Shown in pieces: positions 23,801 through 32,400 of a stretch of 64,000 nucleotides of DNA; the first letter of the stretch is position 1, and every line of letters starts with the position of its first letter. Made by a program: the position numbers and the translations under genes. The stretch is from Marsupella aquatica. Taxonomy: Eukaryota; Marchantiophyta. The stretch spans positions 11,098,001 to 11,162,000 of the forward strand of contig OZ316895.1 in assembly GCA_973895155.1 (NCBI GenBank), read 5' to 3'. Below the pieces are notes generated by a model. That model was not told the DNA's origin. It saw only the letters and a list, made by a program, of their open reading frames with translations, and searched no databases.

Positions 23801-24042
23801 AGGAGGAGAGGGCTACCTTGAAGAAGGAATTGGAGGAAGCCCACAGGGAGCAGGAGGAGGCCAAAAACGAGCTGGAGGGGGCACGTAAGGACCTGGATGA
23901 AACCCAAGAGGAGTTGGAGGAAATCACGAGGAAGATGGAGAACCTACAGCGGCGGGCCGACAACCAAACAGAGCGGCTGAAGAAACAGGCCGGCTACGTA
24001 TCTCATGACCCGATGAAGGATCTGTCCAGTATATGTGTGTAA
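20875..24042 (+). CDS. Gene N: intact 1055-aa globular and coiled-coil transposon protein
   Basis: Uninterrupted frame from the ATG at 20875 (an upstream GTG at 20836 is also open). Basic N-terminus; helical segment (about 65-180); basic/acidic linker with KKPAEQQSRRQ; globular domain (about 260-440) with VRLPWL, LTPKVIAEVFGLP and NGFFRNTC, aligning with B's SLPW, FGLPEG and DNGFVMKTC; DYNGYLLNQLKKIL; a long acidic, proline-containing linker; then nearly 300 residues of continuous coiled coil with QEELAD and ELEEA heptads. Function unknown. It is the best-preserved member of the A/B/M family, on the strand opposite to its host M. It has no enzyme motifs. Promoter and element ends were not found. 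It could be a young insertion or a selected gene. Confidence 0.6.
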   Translation: MEPGQRPEVRLRVKTRLGLGLGRVKRRRLGRINGKKDGQRRGVRSACRRWWLIREHELGRRLREANYSQLLRQALGERVDTDDRPKEGMSNVNQAAHFWGCLFERATEYIKTYEDEESERAARERQELARLWELQKTAFLGGELIKDEFLWTPTSNQLDDLLFCKDSVVGIREAIKNCNDIHWELKGSTERWTQATVLGETSTAAEMKRKGAVNDEATPAKRTRSAAPKKPAEQQSRRQGEAEEEEVDPMKAIPTRDDTWKGWAATLPVEVQLHFAREEDACFTAMQTKKYQGFMAGSGLEAFVRLPWLKPEVPESDLLEFVGSWEPETNCTRIYGKDFYLTPKVIAEVFGLPMGNKTKVDTRKTLPDKEFRSFPGPSTKNGFFRNTCTNPHIGEMIDFLRVTMHCNLPRAEIGKAQVYLAERPDPSRDYNGYLLNQLKKILKEEQQVIGMGSVSRLGYHMPLLCRYARSQTFAPVLPLQVRAPEEAPTPRPLAEKPQPPVSPTIEQVFRPRKEDLPMQQPGMQSLLKLLEKEKKSASATTTATATMQDTTTEVGLHRLTRENPFAGDKERIRPESKPGVRMYVGTSSSESEAELPEAPTEEEEREKPDVQEVEEAVEDCSHDNSGYGSDHHVPGVRTCGRFVPTLPRVVRGDPNQQSSPESPPPDVAPPSFDGIKQTVQEFQERIKQEEEAALAKEKDLPGGDWPEDIRRLAEKGSKPLAMIEEIRRTAWEQRPRWAMPITSTYSTYAKNRAMEYGEMCGELALGIFGEELEVGPFFHREQLEKHQLEEAVALERSKKDEVIRRLRRMEAEIEDLRAAKKAQDELRIKRHELNIMQGQLDTAQADNQNIKDKLTQTQEELADTIKEREKWKQELKNTEEAHITANSRAMAETQRKEWALKGELEKIRGALEQKEVELGKSYQGIMALQQELASLTASFKADLREKDEMLEQTYAKMNQMESVIIAELDKELRATQEERATLKKELEEAHREQEEAKNELEGARKDLDETQEELEEITRKMENLQRRADNQTERLKKQAGYVSHDPMKDLSSICV

Positions 24043-24228
24043 AATGTTAATAGTAGTAGTAGAAGGTTAGCAGCGTCCCATGCCGCTAAGCCGCGGAAAC
24101 GGCCTCGCCAAGCACGAAACCTGCGGGAATCGGCTTGAGCTGGGGGGTTTCTTGGGTTTAGGGAGCCATGGGACGCACCACAGTTTGGCTAAACTTCTGG
24201 ACCAGGTCGTAGGCCATGGTCCCCGGGG

Positions 24229-24742
24229 CTACTTGGTAGTCCTCCATCCTCTTGTGCATTGTGGTTCCTCAACTGGGGCGGTGAGCTCCTCCGTAGTCTG
24301 CAATGGGGAGGGGAAGGTTTCTTCAGGTGGTGGAGGGATTGGGGGTGGTTGTACTGGGGGTAGCGGAGGTTCGACGGAAGGGGGCGGTGGAATATCAACG
24401 GGAGGAGGTGGCAGAGTATTAGTTGGGGCCGCGGGCTCAGGGTTTTCCCGAGACGCGGTAGTCCGCTTGCTCCTGGTTGCAGGGGTGATATTAGTCGGGG
24501 CTGAGGTAGCCATGTTCTTCCCCCAGGCCTCCCGCTGCGCTTTGTACCAGGCGAGGATGATGGTGATGTGACTTCCCAGGTAGGTCCTTCCCCCGATAGA
24601 CATACCTCCTTGAGCCCGCTTAAGCTCCCACGAGGACCTGCAGTAAAAGAATTGGGCCCAGGTCCGCCGTTTGTATTGTTCCACCTGTACGATCGTATAG
24701 AGGGAGATCTCGGATCGTGGCTCAATCATGTGTAGGGTTGTC
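24229..24742 (-). pseudogene. Element M globular-domain end and proline-rich linker
   Basis: Minus-strand frame from HMIEPRSEIS, matching HMMEPRGEIS in B, through MSIGGRTYLGSHITIILAWY (B: YIGGKAYFASHIEIILEWY), into a strongly Pro-rich tail PPPPVDIPPPPS. The sequence breaks at 24742 where R inserted; the preceding residues ERLTSYGQ lie at 41005 on the far side of R. A one-base shift separates the two halves. Confidence 0.65.
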
Positions 24743-24743
24743 T

Positions 24744-24763
24744 GTGACGGGGTCCCCCGTCAC
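24744..24763. repeat. Terminal hairpin at the LTR start
   Basis: GTGACGGGG and CCCCGTCAC form a 9-bp stem with a 2-base loop. The same hairpin is at 35818-35837. M starts with a comparable GTGACAC/GTGTCAC pair. Confidence 0.75.
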
Positions 24764-25043
24764 TCGAAATCATGAATAATGGGTTGCAGAGGGGTGTGCC
24801 TTTTTAATAGCCACTATAAGTAAGCCATTTTTTAATTTTTTTTAGTTATTTCCGCCATTGTAGGTTGATGATGCCCCGGGTGACTTTGTATTCTTCCTCT
24901 CGTAACAATTCTAAGATTTGTGGCGACCTAAGCAGGCAAATATTTTGGGACCTTAAAAAGCTAGAGGGCCAACCCCATTGGAATTATCGTTTGCTTGAGC
25001 TATCGTTGCCACCCCCCTTGTAATTTGAAGAAAAGGGAGCTTT

Positions 25044-25805
25044 GGGGGGATTAAAATTCCCCATTAGGGAGCCCTGCGAGTGACCAGGTGGCGCCCGGGA
25101 AACCTAGCCCTTGCATAGGGAGGCGCGCCACGCGAGCGAGGGTGCCGCAAGCCAGGGGCTCCCGTGAGCCGGGCCCAAAGGACACGTGAGTGAAGGAGGG
25201 GGGGTATTAAACCCTCCCGCAAGGAGGGAGCAGGACCGGGCGAGCCCTGCATAGGGTCGCGAGCCCACCAGCCGCAGCCGCAAGTAGACGCAACGGTGAG
25301 GGGGAGAAAGCGAGAGGCGAGCCGGGGCGCATGGCTTGTGCACAGCCGGGAGGTACCGGGCGGCTTGCCGGAGCCGGGAGGAGCCCGCGAGTAAGAGCCC
25401 AGGTGAGCCGAGCCGGGGCGCATGGCTTGTGCGCAGCCGGGAGGTACCGGGCGGCTTGCCGGAGCCGGGAGGAGCCCGCGAGTAAGAGCCCAGGTGAGCC
25501 GAGCCGGGGCGCGAGGCGCAGCCGGGTCGCAGCCGGGAGGAGAAGATCGCGGAGTGGGGAGGGGGGCAATTAAGTTCCCTTGGGAAGGGCCCGCATGAGG
25601 GGCTGTGAGTAGGGGGAATTAAATTTCCCCGGCCTTGGAGGACTGGAGGCCACCGCGAGTATGCCCCGGAAGGGAGGCGCGAGGCGCTCCCGCGAGTAGT
25701 GGGGGGAGATTAAATCCCCCATTAAAGCGCAGCCGGGATGCTTCGGAGGGCAGGTCAGAGGGGGGCAGGTACGCGCGCGGCAGAAGGGGGGAGAAAATAC
25801 TCCCC
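25044..25805. repeat. Six spaced G-run/ATTAAA/C-run palindromes
   Basis: Near-palindromes of the form GGGGG-(A)ATTAAAT-CCCCC occur at 25044-25062, 25196-25218, 25561-25580, 25611-25630 and 25701-25720, with a weaker GGAGAAAATACTCC form at 25786-25805. All recur in the 3' LTR at +11074. Spacer sequences differ, so this is a dispersed motif and not a simple tandem array. Confidence 0.6.
25319..25541 (+). repeat. 91-bp GC-rich tandem repeat, two copies plus a partial third
   Basis: Unit starts at 25319 and 25410, partial at 25501, each beginning GAGCCGGGGCGC. Present also at 36393 in the 3' LTR. Open frames across it on both strands are by-products of the GC-rich repeat. Confidence 0.8.
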
Positions 25806-26214
25806 GATACACGGGTTAGTCAATACCCAGGAGAGGGCAGCGAACGGCACCTGGTGCTTAGGGGTATACTTAAGGGGGGCCTGCGCCCTTAGGAAAGCCA
25901 CCACTTCTTACGTCCCCCTTAACTTTTTTCTTGCTTCCCTTGAGATGCCGAAAGCTTCCCTCAAAACTGCTTCTTTGTAAACAGTACCCTGGTTCTTGGT
26001 TCTCCAATTTTTTTTCCCCTTTCTCTCTAGCTCGGCATGGAATTGGGGGACTCACTGTCTCCGAGCATTAACGGTGGCTGCAATGAATTATGTCTGGGAA
26101 ATTGAGATTGGGTCATTGATTGATCGGGATACGGGGGCTGTTTCGGGCCAGGGAATTGACATTGCTACGGGTGACGGGATTTGGTGATTGAGGATTTGAT
26201 TTCGGGATGCACGA

Positions 26215-28068
26215 ATGCTAGATCAACCGGAGTTCAGTGTGGCACGCATTCGGAGATACAAGGCTGCTTACCGTGACTACGTGGAGACTTTGATTTCAAG
26301 GGAGAGAGAAGAGAGAGAAGCTACGATGAGCACGGGATTGGCAGCAGGTTCCACGCCGGTGGGTAGGAGGATTTTTCGTCGAATTTATCCCAAGACCTCC
26401 GCCAAGGTGATGGAGGATTGTCGGAATATTTTCCAAGCCACCGGGGTTACAGAATTCATGAAGGTGGAGATTACCATCCCCCCGGGGAAGAGCTGGGACA
26501 TTGAGGCCGGGATGGAGTTACGAACGGAGGGAATCTACTTTGAATGTCTCAAACGTGTAGTGCCCCATGTAGAGTTGGCTAGGCTGCTATTTCTGGAGAA
26601 TCAGAAATTCTCATTCACACCTCGGCACATCAGGGGAGAACTCACGTTGAAGATGGTGGCCACTTGGGTGATTAATCCCACCTCCACCACTGCCATCCCT
26701 CTTTCCGTTGTCAAGGATGTTGAGTATAAGGGATTCCTGGCCAAGGTTCATCAACGGGTCCTTGGCAACGTGCAATCAGGGGTGGTGAATGAAGAACATT
26801 TCGTGGTAGCTATGGACATCAAGAACCACCCAGCCCATGTGTACGGATGGTGGTACTACGGGTTGAAGAAGCTGTTGGCCGCTGACCTCGGGAGTGTGAA
26901 ACCAGGTGGGGCTATACATTTGATGGGGTCATTTGTATTGGCCAGGGCAGAAGGGTTGATTGGTTCCCCGGGACAGGAAGACACGGAATCATCTCTCACC
27001 ACGGAGATCCGGAGTATTTCCACTACCGTTATCGGGAAGCTCACGGAGGAATCATCGTCGGCTGGTGGGGATGAAGATAGAGGAGAAGAAAACCAGGATG
27101 AGGACTACACATTGGAGTGGCTTGAATCACTCGTGGGAGATCCGAAAGAGCCCCTGGCCTACAACATTCCGGATGTTTACCTGGCAGAGCTACGGGATTT
27201 CAGAGAGGGAGTCCATGAGGGACTCAAGCTAGTCCACGCATTGAGAGATTCTCTCAAGCACACCACAGCCAGAGTAGAGACGTTAGAGCAGAGTACCCTG
27301 TCTCTGAAGGAGGTGATCAAGGCCAAGGAGGAGACCATTCATGAGAAGGTTAAGCTTCTCCAAGCAGCTCACGTAGAGATCTCCAACTTGAAGGGAGCCT
27401 TGTCCACCAAGGCCAAGGAAGCAGAAGAGGTGGGAGCATTGAGACAAGCATTGGCCAAAGAGAAGCAGAATTCTGGAGAAGTGGTGGAGTGGAGAAACCA
27501 GGTGGGAGCACTACGGAGTCAGGTGGCCGCCTTTGAGACACGAGCAAAGAGGAGTGAGGCCTTGAGTCTGGGGAAACGGAAGAGCCCCGACACTCCTAGC
27601 TCCACACTTTCTCCGGATTTGATCTCCCAGGCTATTGAGATGGTGGTGAAGGAGGTTAGTGGGAAGTATGGGCCCTTGTTGGATGGAGCCAAGAAGAGTC
27701 AGGAGAAGAGCAAGGGCTTGGAGAAGAAGCTCCGGGAGGTACAGAAATCATTACGGGAGGCTCAGGTCAGTACAGGGATGCCACCCAGGTCTGTCACCCC
27801 CGGGACTCCCATGGCCACAGGGCAAGTTCTACCGTTGGAGTTGCGGTCCGGAGAAGAGGCTACCCTATGGAAGGACACCATTGGTGAGGGGTACATTAAA
27901 GCGTGGCAGGCCTTGGCCAATTTGAGAAAGCAGGGGAGCACTAGCACAAGGAGTACCCCGGTAAAGAAGAAGAGAAGTGAAGTGGCACTCACTCCAGTGG
28001 AGAGTGATGAGGAGGCCCACTCACGGGGCTCAAGCCAGGGCACCGTGAGTGAAGAGGAGGAGGATTAG
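26215..28068 (+). CDS. LTR-encoded protein of element R, 617 aa, intact in the 5' LTR
   Basis: ATG at 26215, no internal stop. Residues 1-40 are basic and helical (RIRRYKAAYRDYVETL). About 60-255 form a globular domain with FSFTPRHIRGELTLKM and HVYGWWYYGLKKLLA. About 275-305 is acidic (EDRGEENQDEDYT). About 320-450 and 490-540 are coiled coil. The C-terminus has WKDTIGEGYIKAWQAL, a basic VKKKRSE patch (possible nuclear signal) and an EEEED tail. The gene lies wholly inside the LTR, so each insertion carries two copies. A pyrimidine-rich acceptor CTTTCTCTCTAG ends at 26030, suggesting a spliced leader. I recognise no family. The layout parallels the A/B/N proteins; the YGLKKLLA/LLNQLKKIL resemblance is weak. 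Confidence 0.7.
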   Translation: MLDQPEFSVARIRRYKAAYRDYVETLISREREEREATMSTGLAAGSTPVGRRIFRRIYPKTSAKVMEDCRNIFQATGVTEFMKVEITIPPGKSWDIEAGMELRTEGIYFECLKRVVPHVELARLLFLENQKFSFTPRHIRGELTLKMVATWVINPTSTTAIPLSVVKDVEYKGFLAKVHQRVLGNVQSGVVNEEHFVVAMDIKNHPAHVYGWWYYGLKKLLAADLGSVKPGGAIHLMGSFVLARAEGLIGSPGQEDTESSLTTEIRSISTTVIGKLTEESSSAGGDEDRGEENQDEDYTLEWLESLVGDPKEPLAYNIPDVYLAELRDFREGVHEGLKLVHALRDSLKHTTARVETLEQSTLSLKEVIKAKEETIHEKVKLLQAAHVEISNLKGALSTKAKEAEEVGALRQALAKEKQNSGEVVEWRNQVGALRSQVAAFETRAKRSEALSLGKRKSPDTPSSTLSPDLISQAIEMVVKEVSGKYGPLLDGAKKSQEKSKGLEKKLREVQKSLREAQVSTGMPPRSVTPGTPMATGQVLPLELRSGEEATLWKDTIGEGYIKAWQALANLRKQGSTSTRSTPVKKKRSEVALTPVESDEEAHSRGSSQGTVSEEEED

Positions 28069-29231
28069 AGTGGTCGTACGGACGTGGTTGTACGGCCCCT
28101 GGACTTTCCAAATTTTTTGTGAGGGGTCACTCACGGGCTTGTTGGAAAGAGCTCGCGGAGCTGATTCCAACAAGAGGCGGCGCTCCTCAAACGGAGCCAG
28201 GATGAGCAGGTTATGGCCCGACGAAGTTGTGTTTACGGGATACAGAAACGGTCATAACTTGGTCGTCCAATGTCCGTTTAGAGAGCGGTTGAGTGATTCG
28301 TGATCAGGAGGAGGAGAGCTATCCAGGGGTGAACTCAGAAGTGCAAGTGGAGGGGCGCCTAGTTTCGGCCATTGTGGGGTTCCTTGCAATTTCACGGTTC
28401 ACGGAGTAACATTGGGGCACCGTCGAAGGCACCGTCGGCCCCATTGTTAGTTTAGGGTTTAGGGTTTTTAGACGCATGTGTGTGCCGCATGGTTTTAGTT
28501 TAGGGGTTTCTTAGTGAAGGGTTTAGCGGCGCCGCTAGGGTAAGCCGCCATCGTTGTGGCCCCGTGAGGGGTGCTTTGGTGTGTTTTTTGGTATTTAGGG
28601 GGAGAGCCCCAGAGTAGTGGGGGGGGAACTCAGCGTAGTACTTGGATGCTTTGGAGTAGCTTTTGTGAGTAGCGCACCGATTAGGAGAAGTTCAAGCCAG
28701 AGTAGTGAGGTGGAGAACGTAGCACTTGTCCCCGGGAGGCAGGAGTTGGGCAGACGGCAGGAGGCCGGGTTGCCCTTGCATGTGTTACGAGAAACACCAA
28801 GAGATATGGATTTGGCTTGAGGTTCCAATATTTTGTGTGTCACTTGTGGTTGCTTGTGTTGTTTGTTTTCCTCCCCTAGTGCGTGTGGTCGGTGTCATTG
28901 TGGAAACATTTGCCCTTGTCACTAGTGTTCAAATCTTATTGTAAATGTTGGTATGCTTGCCCAAGAGAGGAGGGGGGTGGTGACATCACTCACCCGGTGG
29001 GCATGAGTTGTAGATGGTAGGACCAGTCCCTTGGACTTGATCAAAAACGGAGAGACCAATCGGTAGACTTGATCAAAAAATACACTTCCGGGAGCGGAAT
29101 CAAACATACTCATACTTAGGTGTGGAAATCCTCCAAATAGCGTCCCTCCACGACCCCGTAATACGATACCAACGGTTTAAGCAAGGAAAAGTACGGTTTG
29201 CACGTATTAATCGTTGGACAGGCAAGTGACA
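28069..29231 (+). other. 3' part of the 5' LTR
   Basis: No convincing gene. Contains short TTTAGGG-type telomere-like runs at about 28446-28468, mirrored near 40223, and several G-rich stretches. The open frame at 28049-28303 overlaps the ORF end and is not supported. Transcription start and polyadenylation signals should lie in the LTR, but I could not place them. Confidence 0.35.
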
Positions 29232-29250
29232 TAAGTGTGGTCCTTGTTTT

Positions 29251-29268
29251 TGGCGCCGCTGCCGGGGA
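29251..29268 (+). other. Primer-binding site, tRNA-Asp type
   Basis: TGGCGCCGCTGCCGGGGA is complementary to the 3' end of plant tRNA-Asp with one mismatch (C for T at position 9). It lies 19 bases after the LTR, a usual place for plant Ty3 elements. Confidence 0.8.
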
Positions 29269-29326
29269 CCCTTCTTCTTGTTTGACTACACGAAGAGGGG
29301 AGCTACGTCTATTTGGAATTCAAGCC

Positions 29327-29424
29327 TATCAACCACAATGCAACTTGCGACGGTTGATACGTGAGAAGTTTGTTGGTTACTTTGTTATTGTACGTCAACC
29401 ACAACGCATCGTGCGACGGTTGAT
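29327..29424. repeat. Duplicated hairpin in the R leader
   Basis: TATCAACC...GGTTGATA at 29327-29359 and a close copy at about 29393-29424, both with CACAA.GCA and TGCGAC in the loop. They lie between the primer site and gag, where packaging or dimerisation signals are expected; that role is a guess. Confidence 0.6.
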
Positions 29425-29483
29425 ATTCACAAAGATTGCTTTCTGAGACAATGGTGTGAGTTTGGAATGCAGGTCTCAATGGG

Positions 29484-32400
29484 ATGCCGAGAGGGAGAAG
29501 GGGAGGTAGAGGAAGTCCCCAACACACACGTACCCCACTACCCGAGCTAGAAGGGGGGCCCTCTTGGATTGGGACCAGACGACGTGTTGCTGCCGAAGAA
29601 CGCTTACGGCTTGCAGAAGAGAGGAGGTTGCCACTGGTGCTGGAAGAACAAGTTGGTGTGCAACCAGGAGAGGCTCAACGTAATGAGGCCATACGCCTAG
29701 ACGAAGAGCCAGACGTAGATCACGAGCTAGAAGAAGGAGAGCCCTTTGTGTTGGTGCAGTCTGAGTTGCAACAAAATCTCATTCCAGAGCTCACTGCATT
29801 GCCACAAATCGTCTCACACCTATCATCGGTACTGTTACCAGTGGCCCAACGTACGCCATTACCACCTGTGTTGATACAGGCACCAGCTGCACCGATGGCA
29901 GCTGCACAACGTACCCGTGTTCAGTACGTACCCTTCAAGGGGAGACCAAAGGATGATCCAGACGAATGGATTGAGGAGTTTGAAGGGATTGCCGAAGCTA
30001 ATGGGGAGTCTGCACATAAGCTCACTATCATTCCTGGAATGATGAGAGGGGAGGCAGGCCCATGGTTTATTTCGTTGTTGCCCAACGTAAAAGCCGATTG
30101 GGCTTTGTTCAAGCAAGCCTTCTTGAAGGAGTTCAGATCCATCGGAGTGGAGGCCACGTCGCTATTGAAGGTGGGCCAACTTAGGATGAAGAAGAAGGAG
30201 TCATTACGGAGGTTTTTGCAAAGGTTCCAGAAGTTAGTACGACGGATACAAGCCCGTACCGATGATGCTATGCGTCAAGCGTGGTTTGTAGCTGCCCTAC
30301 CAAGCAAGATGGGGTTCTTTGTACGTCAAGCCAAGCCAACCACATTGGCTGAAGCTATTGCAGCAGCGGAGTCATACATTGCAGCTGATGCCACAAGCAA
30401 GCGTTGCCAAAGAAAAAAGCTGAAGCCGGTTGACAGTTCGTCTAGTGATGAATCCAGTGGATCTGAGTCGGATAGTAGTGATGAATCTGAGGATTCTGAG
30501 AGCGCTACGGAGTCGGACACTACGGGGTCAGAAGCTGAGAAGCGAAAGAAGAGGAAGAAGAAGTTGTCCAAGAAGACCAAGAAGTCGTCTCATCGAGAAG
30601 TGATGATACCCACGGTGGCCATTACCCCATTATCTACGGCAAGACGTCTCAAGGAGCAAGAGGCCAGGTATGATGAGTTGATAGAGCAAATGAAAGCGTT
30701 GAAGGTGCACTTTGCAGGTCTCAAGCCAGAGAGGAGGAAGGTTCCAGTAGAGAGAGCCAACGTGTGGTGCACCAAGTGCATGAAGTTTGGTCATGCCCCG
30801 AAAGAGTGCCCAGCGGGAGAACCAGCCAAGGTTTTCCAAGTACGGGAGGAGGACGTTGAAGGAGCCAGCTACTCAACCTCTTCCTATGCAGCGGAGGGGC
30901 CAGTTGAGTACTTCATGGAGGAGCCACCGGAGTCCAATGTGTATAGTGTGCAGCCGCTCAACCCGGGACCAAGGAGCATTCATGGGATCTCAACTAACGC
31001 TCAAGCACCCCCATATGCTAACTATTCCAACGCTACTCCCGGAAATAGGCCACCGTATCCTGGAGTGAGGAAGATCCCTATTTGTTACAATTGTAGAGTG
31101 GCTGGCCACTACGCTAACGTGTGCCCGGAGCCCACACATCAAGGGAACGGAGATTTTGCCCGGTTGTGTCAATTGTGCAAGGGGGAGGGTCATCTTGCAC
31201 CACACTGTCCAACCTTGGAAGCAATCAAGGCTCAACAAGCTGGAGGACCGGAGAAGAAGGGACCACCACCCCCGCTCAAAGAAGCTAACGTCAACTTTCT
31301 TGCCACGGAAGCGGTTGACCCGCTTGAGTTCATCCCTGCAAAGGAGTTGGTCACCAAACGGGAAGAGCCCGTAGTGGACGTTCCCAAGCAGAGGCTGGTC
31401 ACCATCAAGGAACAGTTAGTACCATCAGTCGTTGTAGTATCTCCAGTTGTGGAGGCACCTTTGGTGGTCGTTGTCACTGCGGAAGTTGTTGAGCACACAC
31501 GGTCCCCAAGTCATGAGTGGACTCACGCTGAAAATTTGCCGGAGGTGGACAGTGATGATGAGAGGAGACACTACTCTTGTTACCGGGTCTCCACTCGGTC
31601 TGGGAAAAAGAAGGACAAGTCTGAACTCAAGCAGAAGTACAAGGAGGTGCATCAAGCTTCCACATCGGGCACCTCACACGAACCGGAGGTGCCACCCATG
31701 GAAGATAGCGACTTTGACCGGGATAACCCCAAGTTGTTCTACCCAAAGGTGGGAGAAGAGGTACGCAAGCAACTGGAGCAACTAGAAGCACAAGCCATGC
31801 AAGCGGCCATTGACAAAGACCTAGAGGAGGCAAAGGCCAGAAAGAAAGCGGAGGAGAAGGTTGTTCGTTGGAAACCAGGAGAGGAGGTCATCCCACCCAT
31901 ACCTCCTGCAACTGCGTACAACATTGCTCAAGATATTCTAGATTGTCCAGCCAGTGCCACGATTGGGCAACTGCTACGTGATAGCTCCCTCTACCGCCGC
32001 CAAGTCAAGGAGATTCTTATGAGGAGGAGACGTAGACGAAGGTTACCCAAAGTCGGGGTTGACCCCATACAAGTCAACTGGGTCACGGAGGATTTGGGTG
32101 CCCCAGAACTCACGGTATACATCAACGGATGTGCAATACGGTTTGTACCGGTGGACGGGGGCTCGGGAGTCAACATCATGACTGAGGAGACGGCAAACCG
32201 GTTGGGGTATACGGAGTTAGAGCCACCAGCACGTGCCATGAGGTTGGCTGATGGTGCACGGGTGGTGCCGTTGGAGTGTCTCACCAAGATTCCAACAATG
32301 ATTGGGGGAAAATCTTTCCCCCTCAACTATTTGGTGATGCGACCCGTTCGGCCATACGGTTTTCCCATCTTAATTGGCAGGCCATGGTTGTATGTGGCCA

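Larger units (their letters stand above)
24743..29231 (+). repeat. 5' LTR of R, 4489 bp
   Basis: Matches 35817-41004 with a constant offset of 11074 up to the 38201 insertion. It contains a terminal hairpin, a family of G-run/C-run palindromes, a 91-bp tandem repeat and a 617-codon ORF. It ends ...CAAGTGACA, with the primer site 19 bases downstream. Confidence 0.92.

Noticed and set aside
25064-25812. Several 80-120 codon frames on both strands of the LTR
   Set aside because: They arise from GC-rich 91-bp repeats that lack stops; compositions are Arg/Pro/Ala-rich and not protein-like.
28049-28303. An ORF overlapping the end of the LTR gene
   Set aside because: It is in another frame, has no domain, and depends on the compact repeat-rich composition of the region.
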